Source: an uncultured Bacillota bacterium | Lineage (GTDB): Bacteria > Bacillota > Clostridia > Peptostreptococcales > Anaerovoracaceae | Reading direction: 5' to 3' | Assembly (NCBI GenBank): GCA_946545145.1 | Contig: CAMNNG010000023.1 | Location: 1 to 14,027 of the forward strand | Length of the DNA stretch: 14,027 nt | In this document: positions 1-6,046 of the stretch, piece by piece | How the letters are laid out: each line of letters opens with the position of its first letter | Numbering within the stretch: the first letter of the stretch is position 1 | Notes under the pieces: model-generated | Database searches by the model: none | Seen by the model: the letters and a program-made list of their open reading frames with translations, nothing else | Told to the model about the DNA's origin: nothing | Program-made: the position numbers and the translations under genes

Positions 1-319
1 TGAGGATGTTGATGTTCTCAGCCGGCATGTCGACGAGATGATCGAAGAAATTGTCGTGCATGAAGTACCAGTAGCTCTGATCGTGCTCGTGCGGAAGTCC
101 AACGTACTCGTCCATGTTGAATGTGACGACGTTCTTGAAGGATACTTCGCCGGCCTTGTTCATTCTGATCAGCTCTTTGTATACTCCGATGGGCGACGAA
201 CCTGTCGGAAGTCCGAGTATGAACGGACGGTCTTCCTTGTGCGCGTTGATCTTGTCAGCGATATAGTGCGCTGCCCAAAGTGACATCTTCTCATAATCAT
301 CCTGTATTATTACTCTCAT
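1..319 (-). CDS. nagB: Glucosamine-6-phosphate deaminase, N-terminal 106 residues (3' end off the left edge)
   Basis: NagB interconverts glucosamine-6-phosphate and fructose-6-phosphate plus ammonia in the cytoplasm. The visible 106 residues start MRVIIQDDYEKM and carry the phosphate loop GLPTGSSP (residues 36-43), the FNMDEYVG block with the expected active-site Asp at residue 70 (Asp72 in E. coli), and NFFDHLVDMPAENINIL at the cut end. These match the NagB family closely, and the frame has no stop. The ATG at 319-317 is preceded by AAAAAAGGAGAT about 7 bases upstream, a strong ribosome binding site. The gene begins 30 bases after the beta-helix gene and almost certainly shares its ribozyme-bearing transcript. 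The usual role is amino-sugar catabolism, but control by a glmS ribozyme suggests possible use in the reverse, aminating direction. The C-terminal half is outside the window, so its integrity is unknown. Confidence 0.95.
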   Translation of the reverse strand, partial: MRVIIQDDYEKMSLWAAHYIADKINAHKEDRPFILGLPTGSSPIGVYKELIRMNKAGEVSFKNVVTFNMDEYVGLPHEHDQSYWYFMHDNFFDHLVDMPAENINIL

Positions 320-349
320 TTTGAAATCTCCTTTTTTCTATTCGCTTAC

Positions 350-1009
350 TCAGTCTTTCAGTACTACCTCTCCCGTGTTCTTGAAGATCGCGTTTTCAGG
401 CACGACCCCGCGTACGCAGGATGTCGGATAAACATTTGAATTCCTTCCTATCACAGTTCCCGGATTGCATACAGCGTTGCAGCCGACTTCGACGTGGTCG
501 CCGAGCATAGCGCCGAACTTCTTGATACCCGTCTCGATATCCTCACCGTCACCGTGGACCACTACGAGCTGTTTGTCGCTCTTGACATTCGAAGTGATGG
601 AGCCTGCTCCCATGTGGCTGTAGTAGCCGAGGATCGAGTCTCCTACATAGTTGTAGTGCGGTGTCTGTACGTGATCGAAAAGGATGACGTTCTTGAGTTC
701 GACAGAGTTGCCGACTACGCAGTCAGCCCCGACCAGGGCCGCGCTGCGGATGAACGCTCCGTGGCGCACTTCTGTATTCGGTCCGATGATGCAGGGAGCA
801 CCCAGATAAGCCGAATCGAATACTTTCGCTGTTTTGTGCACCCATACCTGAGGAGCTCTTTCTTCGTACTCCTCGGGATCAAGAGATGCGCCGAGCTCTA
901 CGATCAGTTCCTTGATGCCCGCGAGAGCTTCCCACGGATATGTGAACTGTCTGAGGTAGTCAGCTGCGAGAGTATGATCGAGATCATACAAATCTTCTAT
1001 AGTATACAT
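350..1009 (-). CDS. Left-handed beta-helix acetyltransferase-like protein related to the GlmU C-terminal domain
   Basis: A 219-residue protein beginning MYTIEDLYDLDHTL, with hexapeptide repeats from about residue 55 onward. It aligns with the acetyltransferase half of GlmU: PHYNYVGDS followed by GAGSITSN mirrors the E. coli segment GHLTYLGDA...GAGTITCN. The catalytic His363 and Tyr366 equivalents (about residues 118 and 121) and Asn386 (about 141) are kept, while the Asn377 position is His. There is no N-terminal uridylyltransferase domain, so the common database name UDP-GlcNAc pyrophosphorylase would be misleading. Acetylation of glucosamine-1-phosphate is a plausible inference, not shown. 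The frame is open further upstream, with in-frame ATGs at 1057 and 1045. I chose 1009 because AAAAAAGGAGA (1021-1031) lies 11 bases before it, and the upstream ATGs sit in a hairpin and lack a ribosome binding site. It lies behind the glmS ribozyme and ahead of nagB. Confidence 0.8.
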   Translation of the reverse strand: MYTIEDLYDLDHTLAADYLRQFTYPWEALAGIKELIVELGASLDPEEYEERAPQVWVHKTAKVFDSAYLGAPCIIGPNTEVRHGAFIRSAALVGADCVVGNSVELKNVILFDHVQTPHYNYVGDSILGYYSHMGAGSITSNVKSDKQLVVVHGDGEDIETGIKKFGAMLGDHVEVGCNAVCNPGTVIGRNSNVYPTSCVRGVVPENAIFKNTGEVVLKD

Positions 1010-1038
1010 ATATCCAATATTCTCCTTTTTTAGATTTT

Positions 1039-1062
1039 GGACCATACCCTTTGACATGGTCC
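1039..1062 (-). other. Stem-loop between the ribozyme and the ribosome binding site
   Basis: GGACCAT pairs with ATGGTCC (7 bp) around a 10-base loop. On the minus strand it sits just after the ribozyme core and just before the AAAAAAGGAG ribosome binding site. It is followed by A residues rather than a U-tract, so it is not a standard terminator. It could protect or insulate the leader after cleavage. It also contains the upstream in-frame ATGs of the beta-helix gene, which argues against their use. Confidence 0.5.
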
Positions 1063-1065
1063 GCA

Positions 1066-1199
1066 GCGTCGGGGAGAACCTCTGTTACAGTTCTGATTCT
1101 GCTTTTTACTTTCTTCCCTGACGACCCGCTCCGGCCGTGGCAGCACCCGCCGAGTCTTTCGATAACTGCCATCCTCGTCGACCTTCCGGTCCTGGCGCT
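1066..1199 (-). ncRNA. glmS ribozyme (glucosamine-6-phosphate-activated self-cleaving riboswitch)
   Basis: Read on the minus strand, the leader holds the conserved blocks of the glmS ribozyme in order. AGCGCC at 1199-1194 gives the expected cleavage between A1199 and G1198. Then come GACGAGG (1179-1173), TTATCGA (1165-1159) and TCGGCGGGTGC (1153-1143). Expected pairings are present: P1 GACC/GGTC capped by a GGAA tetraloop, P2 GGCAG/CTGCC (1170-1166 with 1143-1139), P3 CGGCC/GGTCG (1137-1133 with 1126-1122), and a P4-like stem GGGA(A)GAA/TTCTCCC. A GTAAA segment and the P4 interior resemble the Thermoanaerobacter and Bacillus ribozymes. In known cases glucosamine-6-phosphate is the cofactor for cleavage, and the 5'-hydroxyl product mRNA is degraded. 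The unusual point is that the next gene is a GlmU-C-like protein, then nagB, not glmS. Confidence 0.9.
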
Positions 1200-1248
1200 A
1201 ATGAAGCCTCTTTTCTTACCTCCTTTTCTGAGACACCATTTGGGAGAA

Positions 1249-1277
1249 ATTATATCAGTTTGCTCGTACATATTCAA
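1249..1277 (-). promoter_or_regulatory. Sigma-A-type promoter for the ribozyme-beta-helix-nagB transcript
   Basis: On the minus strand TTGAAT (1277-1272), a 17-base spacer and TATAAT (1254-1249, preceded by TGA) form a near-consensus promoter. Transcription would begin near 1242, leaving about 43 bases of leader before the ribozyme cleavage site. It lies downstream of the groEL terminator, so the operon is independently transcribed. Confidence 0.8.
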
Positions 1278-1354
1278 GAATCGCTTACAAAAATCGGCTT
1301 TTGATGGATTATTCCGAACATATCTGCAACGTATCCGGAAAAAACCCGCAAAGC

Positions 1355-1385
1355 AAAGAGGACCCGCAATATGCGGATCCTCTTT
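1355..1385 (-). terminator. groESL operon terminator
   Basis: AAAGAGGA...TCCTCTTT forms a hairpin about 14 bp long with a three-base loop. On the minus strand all stem positions pair, one as G-U. The tail after the stem is TTTGCTTTGCGGG and then six Ts, weaker than on the plus strand, where TTTTT follows. It lies 28 bases beyond the groEL stop. Confidence 0.85.
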
Positions 1386-1412
1386 TTAAATGGTAATGTC
1401 TTTGAGACTTGA

Positions 1413-3044
1413 TTACATCATTCCCATTCCGCCGCCCATTCCGGCTCCTGCCGGCATAGCGGGCTCTTCCTGCGGGATGTCTACAACGCCTGCTTCTGTT
1501 GTCAGCAGCATTGCGGAAGCGGAAGCTGCGTTCTGCAGAGCCGATCTTGTGACCATAGCCGGGTCAACGATACCGGACTCGATCATGTCGATGTACTGCT
1601 CTGTTGCAGCGTTGAATCCTGTGCCTGCCTTCGAAGCGAGGACCTTGGCAACTACTACGCTGCCTTCATATCCGGCGTTCGTAGCGATCTGTCTGACCGG
1701 CTCTTCCAGAGCTCTCTGGATGATCATAGCGCCTGTCTTCTCGTCGCCTGCGAGCTTCTTGACATATTTTGCAACTGCCGGGATAGTGTTTGCCAGAGCA
1801 ACGCCGCCGCCCGGTACGATACCTTCTGTAACACCGGCCTTTGTAGCGTTCAGCGCGTCTTCGATCCTGAGCTTTCTTTCCTTCAGCTCTGTCTCAGTTG
1901 CAGCACCGACTCTTACTACAGCTACGCCGCCTGTCATCTTGGCAAGTCTTTCCTGGAGTTTTTCCTTGTCGAATTCGGATGTAGCATCCTCGATCTGAGC
2001 GCGGATGACCTTGACTCTTGCGTCGATGTCCTTCTTTGCGCCTGCTCCGCCTACGATAACTGTGTTGTCCTTGTCGACCTTGACGCTTGCAGCTGTTCCG
2101 AGCATGTCTACTGTAGCTTCTTTGAGGTCATATCCGAGTTCTTCGCTGATGACTGTTCCGTTTGTCAGGATAGCGAGGTCTTCCATCATGGCCTTTCTTC
2201 TGTCGCCGAATCCCGGAGCCTTGACTGCTACGCAGTCGAATGTTCCTCTGAGCTTGTTGACTACGAGAGTTGCGAGTGCTTCGCCTTCGATGTCGTCAGC
2301 AACGATGAGGAGCTTTCTTCCTGTCTGTACGACCTGCTCGAGCAGCGGGAGGATGTCCTGGATGTTCGAGATCTTCTTGTCAGTAAGCAGGATGTACGGG
2401 TTCTCGAGGCTTGCTTCCATCTTTTCCATGTCGCTTGCCATGTACGGCGAGAGGTAACCTCTGTCGAACTGCATACCTTCGACTACGTCGAGAGTAGTTC
2501 CCATGGATTTGCTCTCTTCTACTGTGATGACGCCGTCTCTGCCGACCTTTTCCATAGCCTCGGCGATGAGTCCGCCGATCTCTTCGTCAGCAGCGGATAC
2601 GGAAGCGATCTGAGCGATGCTCTCCTTTGTCTTTACTGCCTTGGCGTTCTTTTTGATAGCGTCTACTGCTACGTCTACAGCGCCCTGGATACCTCTCTTG
2701 AGGATCATCGGGTTTGCGCCTGCAGCGACGTTCTTGAATCCTTCTTTGATGATGATCTGTGCAAGAAGTGTAGCTGTTGTCGTTCCGTCACCGGCAACGT
2801 CGTTTGTCTTTGTAGCTACTTCCTTGACGAGCTGAGCTCCCATGTTCTCAACGGGATCTTCGAGTTCTATCTCACGTGCGATAGTAACACCGTCGTTCGT
2901 GATAAGCGGAGAACCGAATTTCTTCTCCAGCAGTACGTTTCTTCCCTTAGGTCCAAGCGTGATCTTGACTGTGTTTGCCAGTTTGTCTACGCCATCCATA
3001 AGTTTTTTTCTGGCCTCTTCGCCGTAATAAAGATCTTTTGCCAT
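1413..3044 (-). CDS. groEL: 60 kDa chaperonin GroEL
   Basis: This 543-residue protein is full length and typical for GroEL, the double-ring ATP-dependent folding chamber that works with the GroES lid in the cytoplasm. It begins MAKDLYYGEEARKKL, carries the nucleotide-binding block GDGTTTATLLAQ (around residues 85-96), the glycine-rich GIVPGGGVAL segment near residue 400, and the GGM-repeat tail ending GMGMM. The ATG is preceded by AAGGAGGGACAGTAACA, a strong ribosome binding site. It follows groES after 18 bases and shares its CIRCE-controlled promoter, so HrcA-type repression relieved by heat is expected. Nothing in the sequence looks damaged or unusual. Confidence 0.99.
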   Translation of the reverse strand: MAKDLYYGEEARKKLMDGVDKLANTVKITLGPKGRNVLLEKKFGSPLITNDGVTIAREIELEDPVENMGAQLVKEVATKTNDVAGDGTTTATLLAQIIIKEGFKNVAAGANPMILKRGIQGAVDVAVDAIKKNAKAVKTKESIAQIASVSAADEEIGGLIAEAMEKVGRDGVITVEESKSMGTTLDVVEGMQFDRGYLSPYMASDMEKMEASLENPYILLTDKKISNIQDILPLLEQVVQTGRKLLIVADDIEGEALATLVVNKLRGTFDCVAVKAPGFGDRRKAMMEDLAILTNGTVISEELGYDLKEATVDMLGTAASVKVDKDNTVIVGGAGAKKDIDARVKVIRAQIEDATSEFDKEKLQERLAKMTGGVAVVRVGAATETELKERKLRIEDALNATKAGVTEGIVPGGGVALANTIPAVAKYVKKLAGDEKTGAMIIQRALEEPVRQIATNAGYEGSVVVAKVLASKAGTGFNAATEQYIDMIESGIVDPAMVTRSALQNAASASAMLLTTEAGVVDIPQEEPAMPAGAGMGGGMGMM

Positions 3045-3062
3045 TGTTACTGTCCCTCCTTA

Positions 3063-3341
3063 TTATTCAACTGTTGCCAGGATGTCTTTCTGGCTCAGTA
3101 TGGTATATTCTTCACCATCGTACTTGACTTCTGTTCCGGCATACTGCGAGAAGATTACGTGCTCGCCTACCTTGACGATCATCTCTACGTCTTCTGTTCC
3201 CGGTCCGACAGCTACGATCTCAGCTACCTGCGGTCTTTCCTTTGCCTGTCCCGGAAGGACGATGCCGCTTGCCGTCTTCTCTACTGCTTCAAGTTTCTTG
3301 ATGACTACTCTGTCACCCAATGGTTTGATTCCCAAGCTCAT
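3063..3341 (-). CDS. groES: 10 kDa co-chaperonin GroES
   Basis: A 92-residue GroES, the heptameric lid of the GroEL chamber. It begins MSLGIKPLGDRVVIKKLE, has the mobile-loop region EKTASGIVLPGQAKERP and ends ILSQKDILATVE, all standard for the family. I chose the ATG at 3341 rather than the in-frame ATG at 3356. The GGAGG at 3350-3354 then lies 8 bases upstream as the ribosome binding site, while the 3356 start would place it inside the gene and add the atypical leader MEVMK. It is the first gene of the groESL operon and lies just behind a perfect CIRCE element. Confidence 0.98.
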   Translation of the reverse strand: MSLGIKPLGDRVVIKKLEAVEKTASGIVLPGQAKERPQVAEIVAVGPGTEDVEMIVKVGEHVIFSQYAGTEVKYDGEEYTILSQKDILATVE

Positions 3342-3382
3342 TTTCATTACCTCCATTTATATCGATTAATTATTTGGCTTTG

Positions 3383-3409
3383 TTAGCACTCGTTTATTTT
3401 GAGTGCTAA
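3383..3409 (-). promoter_or_regulatory. CIRCE operator (HrcA binding site)
   Basis: TTAGCACTC, nine spacer bases and GAGTGCTAA match the CIRCE consensus exactly. It covers the predicted start of groES transcription, as expected for HrcA repression of class I heat-shock genes. The hrcA gene itself is not in this window. Confidence 0.98.
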
Positions 3410-3413
3410 ATAT

Positions 3414-3441
3414 ATTTTAGCCATTTTGTCCCTACTGTCAA
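3414..3441 (-). promoter_or_regulatory. groESL promoter
   Basis: On the minus strand TTGACA (3441-3436), a 16-base spacer and TAAAAT (3419-3414) form a vegetative-type promoter with its start expected inside CIRCE. The -35 box begins only two bases after the stop codon of the upstream glycosylase gene, so there is no room for a terminator between the operons and read-through is likely. Confidence 0.85.
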
Positions 3442-3443
3442 CC

Positions 3444-4298
3444 CTATTCTCTATTTTTTTCTCCCTTTCTGCTATTTTCTCTCATATAGTAGAAAAGATA
3501 CTGCTGGGCGATGCCGCCCCACTCGCCGAATGTGCGCTCCGCGAAGTCCGCCATTTCGCTTACTCTGTCAAGGCCGTACAGCTCGCTCATGACGCGCTTT
3601 ACCCACACATCGATCGGAAAGCTCTCAAGCTGATGGAGGCCGAACAGCCTGATGCAGCTTTCGACTTTCGGGCCGACGCCGCAAAGGCAGCCCGGGTCTT
3701 CGTAGATGACGTCCATGCCGCGCTCCTCGACGCACTTTGCGGTCTCGATCAGGTACCTGGCTCTGTAGCCGAGCCTGATCGGCGCGAGGTCATCCTCCGT
3801 CAGGGAAGCGAGCACGCTGCTCGAAGGAAGCGAATAGACCGTCTCGCCTCCGAGCCCCTCTGCAGGCTCTCCGAAGGCATGCGAAAGACCGCGTATGTTC
3901 TTTTTGATACGCGGTATATTGTTGTTCTGCGAAATAATGAAGGATACGGTCATCTCCCAGGGCTCCTGCCTCAGTATCCTGATGCCGCTGCCGTAGCTGA
4001 CCGCCTTTTCCATGACGCCGGAGCCGTCCCGGCGGATCAGTTCCTCTTTGATCTTTCCGTAGTCGAGGTCCAGGTCGAAGTATCTGTACCAGAACTCCCT
4101 TTCCCCGTCCGGAGCGCTGCCGCCCGCCTCTTCGGCGGGAGTCGTTACAGTAAGCGTATGCCCATCCTCGAGCTCTATCCTCGCGGGCCTGCTTCCAGCT
4201 ATCCCCGAATACGATCCATCCTCATTCATATCCCATCTGAAGCACTGACCGCATTCGAATATGTGCTCAAGATCGGTATCTTTTACTTCGAACTTCAA
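3444..4298 (-). CDS. ogg: 8-oxoguanine DNA glycosylase/AP lyase, OGG1 type
   Basis: A 284-residue base-excision-repair enzyme predicted to remove 8-oxoguanine and nick the abasic site. The N-terminal part (GQCFRWD, residues 17-23) resembles the OGG N domain. SFIISQNNNIPRI (119-131) matches the NNN motif of OGG1. The helix-hairpin-helix GVGPKVESC holds the catalytic Lys211, with Asp230 in PIDVWV exactly 19 residues later, as for Lys249/Asp268 in human OGG1. The start is a TTG whose bases overlap the TGA stop of the upstream ATPase gene (TTGA). GGGAG lies 5 bases before it, so translation is probably coupled. Its stop codon nearly touches the groESL promoter. A bacterial gene of this type fits oxidative-damage repair in an anaerobe. 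Confidence 0.93.
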   Translation of the reverse strand: MKFEVKDTDLEHIFECGQCFRWDMNEDGSYSGIAGSRPARIELEDGHTLTVTTPAEEAGGSAPDGEREFWYRYFDLDLDYGKIKEELIRRDGSGVMEKAVSYGSGIRILRQEPWEMTVSFIISQNNNIPRIKKNIRGLSHAFGEPAEGLGGETVYSLPSSSVLASLTEDDLAPIRLGYRARYLIETAKCVEERGMDVIYEDPGCLCGVGPKVESCIRLFGLHQLESFPIDVWVKRVMSELYGLDRVSEMADFAERTFGEWGGIAQQYLFYYMRENSRKGEKNRE

Positions 4299-5101
4299 CC
4301 TATCTCCCTCACTTCTATATTGATACGCCCTATATTAAATGAAGTCATCTTTTCGAGCTCCTTCACGCATTCCTTCTGGACTGCGTAAGCGACGCGCGGT
4401 ATGGCCGCGTTCTGATCGAATACGCAGAGCAGCCTTATGCGAAGCTCCTCGGCCCTCTTCTCCGTCTGTATCTTCTTCAGCTCCTTGATGCCGGGCTCGT
4501 CTTCGACTATATACTCGACGATGTCCGTAATGACCTTCTCGGATATGAAGTAGCTGCCGAGGTAGCTGTACGTCGGACGGACGACGGCTCTTTCGGGCGA
4601 GCTGTCCTTGTCCTTGCCCCATCCTCTGAAAATCCTCAAGGGGTCCATGAAGTATCCCGAGAACTGCCGCTTGAGCTGGGCAGCCGGCACGGGCACGACA
4701 TGTTTTCCCTGGTCGTTCCGCTGCTTTGAAGCCTCTTCCCTCTGGTCGACCGTCGTGATGTCTTCTATATGTATGATCTCCGATATCTCGGGAAGGTCCA
4801 GCCTCTCGGCGATCTTCCTGACCATCTCATCCGATGTGCCGAGTATGAGTATGCTGGCCGGGTCCGTCTCTTTTATGTTCCTTACGGCCTCGGCGCGCCT
4901 GATATCCTTGGTGAAAAGAGCAGCCTTGATCGCTCCGATCTTCGTCGGCTCTCTTTTGGCGGATGATCCGCACACTATATTATTTTTATATATGAAAAGT
5001 CCGTCGTCTATTATCGCCTCGATGCCCCTGTCTCTGCACAGGTCCATCGCCTGATAACTTTTTCCTGTTCCACTTTTCCCCGATAGTGCGTATACTTTCA
5101 T
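4295..5101 (-). CDS. P-loop ATPase with C-terminal Asp23/Gls24-like domain
   Basis: A 268-residue protein beginning MKVYALSGKSGTGKSYQAM, with a Walker A loop GKSGTGKS at residues 8-15. ASILILGTSDEMV further on could form a Walker-B-like strand. From about residue 173 to the end (RPTYSYLGSYFISEKV... to INIEVREIG) it resembles an Asp23/Gls24 envelope-stress domain, with the typical motifs for pre-GIKEL, AIPRVAYAVQKECV and a hydrophobic last strand. The function is not known to me; an ATPase or kinase-like switch feeding a small stress domain is conjecture. The frame extends to a TTG at 5143, but that TTG lies in noncoding sequence shared with the opposing ferredoxin promoter. The ATG at 5101, with AGAGAG 8 bases upstream, gives the P-loop its normal position. 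The gene overlaps ogg by TTGA and starts back to back with the ferredoxin promoter. Confidence 0.75.
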   Translation of the reverse strand: MKVYALSGKSGTGKSYQAMDLCRDRGIEAIIDDGLFIYKNNIVCGSSAKREPTKIGAIKAALFTKDIRRAEAVRNIKETDPASILILGTSDEMVRKIAERLDLPEISEIIHIEDITTVDQREEASKQRNDQGKHVVPVPAAQLKRQFSGYFMDPLRIFRGWGKDKDSSPERAVVRPTYSYLGSYFISEKVITDIVEYIVEDEPGIKELKKIQTEKRAEELRIRLLCVFDQNAAIPRVAYAVQKECVKELEKMTSFNIGRINIEVREIG

Positions 5102-5102
5102 C

Positions 5103-5131
5103 TTTACAACTCTCTTTTTTGATGCTATACT
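5103..5131 (+). promoter_or_regulatory. Ferredoxin promoter
   Basis: TTTACA (5103-5108), a 17-base spacer and TATACT (5126-5131) make a good vegetative promoter on the plus strand, with transcription expected to start near 5138. It abuts the start codon of the divergent ATPase gene. Confidence 0.75.
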
Positions 5132-5136
5132 GACTT

Positions 5137-5155
5137 TTGTCAAGATATCTTACAA
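5137..5155. promoter_or_regulatory. Imperfect inverted repeat at the ferredoxin transcription start, possible Rex-like operator
   Basis: TTGTCAAGATATCTTACAA has a perfect core palindrome AAGATATCTT (5142-5151) flanked by TTGT and ACAA arms. It resembles clostridial Rex sites (TTGTTAA-N4-TTAACAA) but is 19 rather than 18 bases and has mismatches. It sits at the predicted start of ferredoxin transcription. Rex is encoded next door, so control is conceivable but unproven. Confidence 0.25.
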
Positions 5156-5173
5156 CATAAGGAGGATCGAATT

Positions 5174-5344
5174 ATGGCTTATGTAATCAGTGATGCTTGC
5201 ATCAGCTGTGGTGCTTGCGAAGCAGAGTGCCCGGTAGGTGCTATCTCAATGGGTGACGGACAGTACGTCATCGACGCTGACACATGCATCGACTGTGGTG
5301 CTTGCCAGGGTGCTTGCCCGGTAGACGCTCCGCAGGCTGGCTAA
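5174..5344 (+). CDS. 2[4Fe-4S] clostridial-type ferredoxin
   Basis: A 56-residue ferredoxin, the only protein gene on the plus strand here. It begins MAYVISDACISCGACEAECP and has two cluster motifs, CISCGACEAEC with the following CP (residues 9-20) and CIDCGACQGACP (38-49). Each has the C-x2-C-x2-C-x3-CP pattern that binds one [4Fe-4S] cluster, with shared cysteines completing the opposite cluster. Length and symmetry are those of the low-potential electron carrier used by anaerobes with pyruvate:ferredoxin oxidoreductase, hydrogenases and Rnf. AAGGAGGATCGAATT gives a strong ribosome binding site before the ATG. It has its own promoter and terminator and is therefore monocistronic. It converges on rex, the NADH/NAD+ sensor, which is suggestive but not proof of control. 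Confidence 0.97.
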   Translation: MAYVISDACISCGACEAECPVGAISMGDGQYVIDADTCIDCGACQGACPVDAPQAG

Positions 5345-5359
5345 AAATCAGCAAAATCA

Positions 5360-5390
5360 ATAACCGTTTCTCTCATGGAGAAACGGTTAT
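5360..5390 (+). terminator. Ferredoxin terminator, probably shared with rex on the other strand
   Basis: ATAACCGTTTCTC and GAGAAACGGTTAT form a perfect 13-bp stem around a TCATG loop, followed on the plus strand by TTTGTTTTTT. It lies 15 bases after the ferredoxin stop. The rex gene ends 15 bases away on the opposite strand, so the hairpin probably ends both convergent transcripts, although the minus-strand T-tract (TGATTTTGCTG) is weaker. Confidence 0.93.
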
Positions 5391-5404
5391 TTTGTTTTTT
5401 GTGT

Positions 5405-6034
5405 TTATTTGTTCTCCATGTAGTAAGCCAGTGAATGGAGACTGTCGCTGAGATGAACGTTCTCCAGCGCTACTCCTTCAGGAACGTTCACATCCAGAGC
5501 GGTGAAGTTCCAGATGCCGCGAACACCTCCTGCACAGAGTTTGTCGGCTACCTCCTGACCCGAATTCTTCGTCGTACAGATGATGCCGATATCTATGCTG
5601 TTCTCCTTGAGGAAGTCGGAAAGCTCGGCATAATCCTTTACCTTGATGCCGTTGATACGCATTCCAATGAGCCTGGGGTTGACCTCGAAAATACACTCAA
5701 CTATGAAGCCCATGTTCGAATAATGGGTATAGTTAGCAAGCGCCTGTCCGAGGTTGCCACCTCCGACGAGCACCATTTTGTATTCCTTGTCAAGACCCAG
5801 GATACTGCTGATCTCATCGAAGAGATCCTTGACGTTATATCCGTATCCCTGCTGTCCGAAACCGCCGAAATTGTTAAGATCCTGACGGATCTGGGAGGCG
5901 GTATATCCTGTGAGTTTGCTGAATTCTTTCGAGGAGATCTTGTCCTTGCCCTCGATCATCAGCTCTTTGAGATATCTTCTGTATCTCGGAAGCCGCTTTA
6001 TGACGGCCTTTGAAATGTTGTCGTTTTTCGGCAT
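5405..6034 (-). CDS. rex: Redox-sensing transcriptional repressor Rex
   Basis: A 209-residue Rex, a dimeric DNA-binding protein that senses the NADH/NAD+ ratio and represses fermentation and reduction genes when NADH is low. The N-terminal winged helix ends in GYTASQIRQDLNNFGGFG (residues 43-60), the Rex recognition segment. The Rossmann domain follows with GGGNLGQALANY (91-102) binding NAD(H), and the C-terminal swapped helix ends SLAYYMENK. Length is normal. The ATG at 6034 has only a weak upstream GCGAGTAG. The gene begins 12 bases after the acyl carrier protein stop, so it is probably translated from the same mRNA. It ends at the hairpin shared with the convergent ferredoxin gene. Confidence 0.97.
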   Translation of the reverse strand: MPKNDNISKAVIKRLPRYRRYLKELMIEGKDKISSKEFSKLTGYTASQIRQDLNNFGGFGQQGYGYNVKDLFDEISSILGLDKEYKMVLVGGGNLGQALANYTHYSNMGFIVECIFEVNPRLIGMRINGIKVKDYAELSDFLKENSIDIGIICTTKNSGQEVADKLCAGGVRGIWNFTALDVNVPEGVALENVHLSDSLHSLAYYMENK

Positions 6035-6046
6035 ATTTCTACTCGC

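Noticed and set aside
984..1277. Open frame of 97 codons on the minus strand across the ribozyme leader
   Set aside because: It runs through the conserved ribozyme and promoter, has basic low-quality composition, and resembles no protein family; the RNA structure explains the sequence.
1278..1354. Small RNA or tRNA in the gap between the groEL terminator and the ribozyme promoter
   Set aside because: No cloverleaf, strong stem or promoter was found in these 77 bases beyond the flanking elements.
3339..3356. groES start at 3356
   Set aside because: The ribosome binding site GGAGG would fall inside the gene; the ATG at 3341 has it at the right distance and gives the family N-terminus.
3399..4388. 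329-codon open frame on the plus strand opposite the glycosylase gene
   Set aside because: It covers the groESL promoter and the glycosylase gene, whose catalytic motifs are on the minus strand.
5138..5143. TTGACA on the minus strand as a -35 box, or its TTG as the start codon of the ATPase gene
   Set aside because: No -10 box lies 16-18 bases downstream, and the TTG start would add 14 residues with no ribosome binding site; the ATG at 5101 fits the P-loop fold better.
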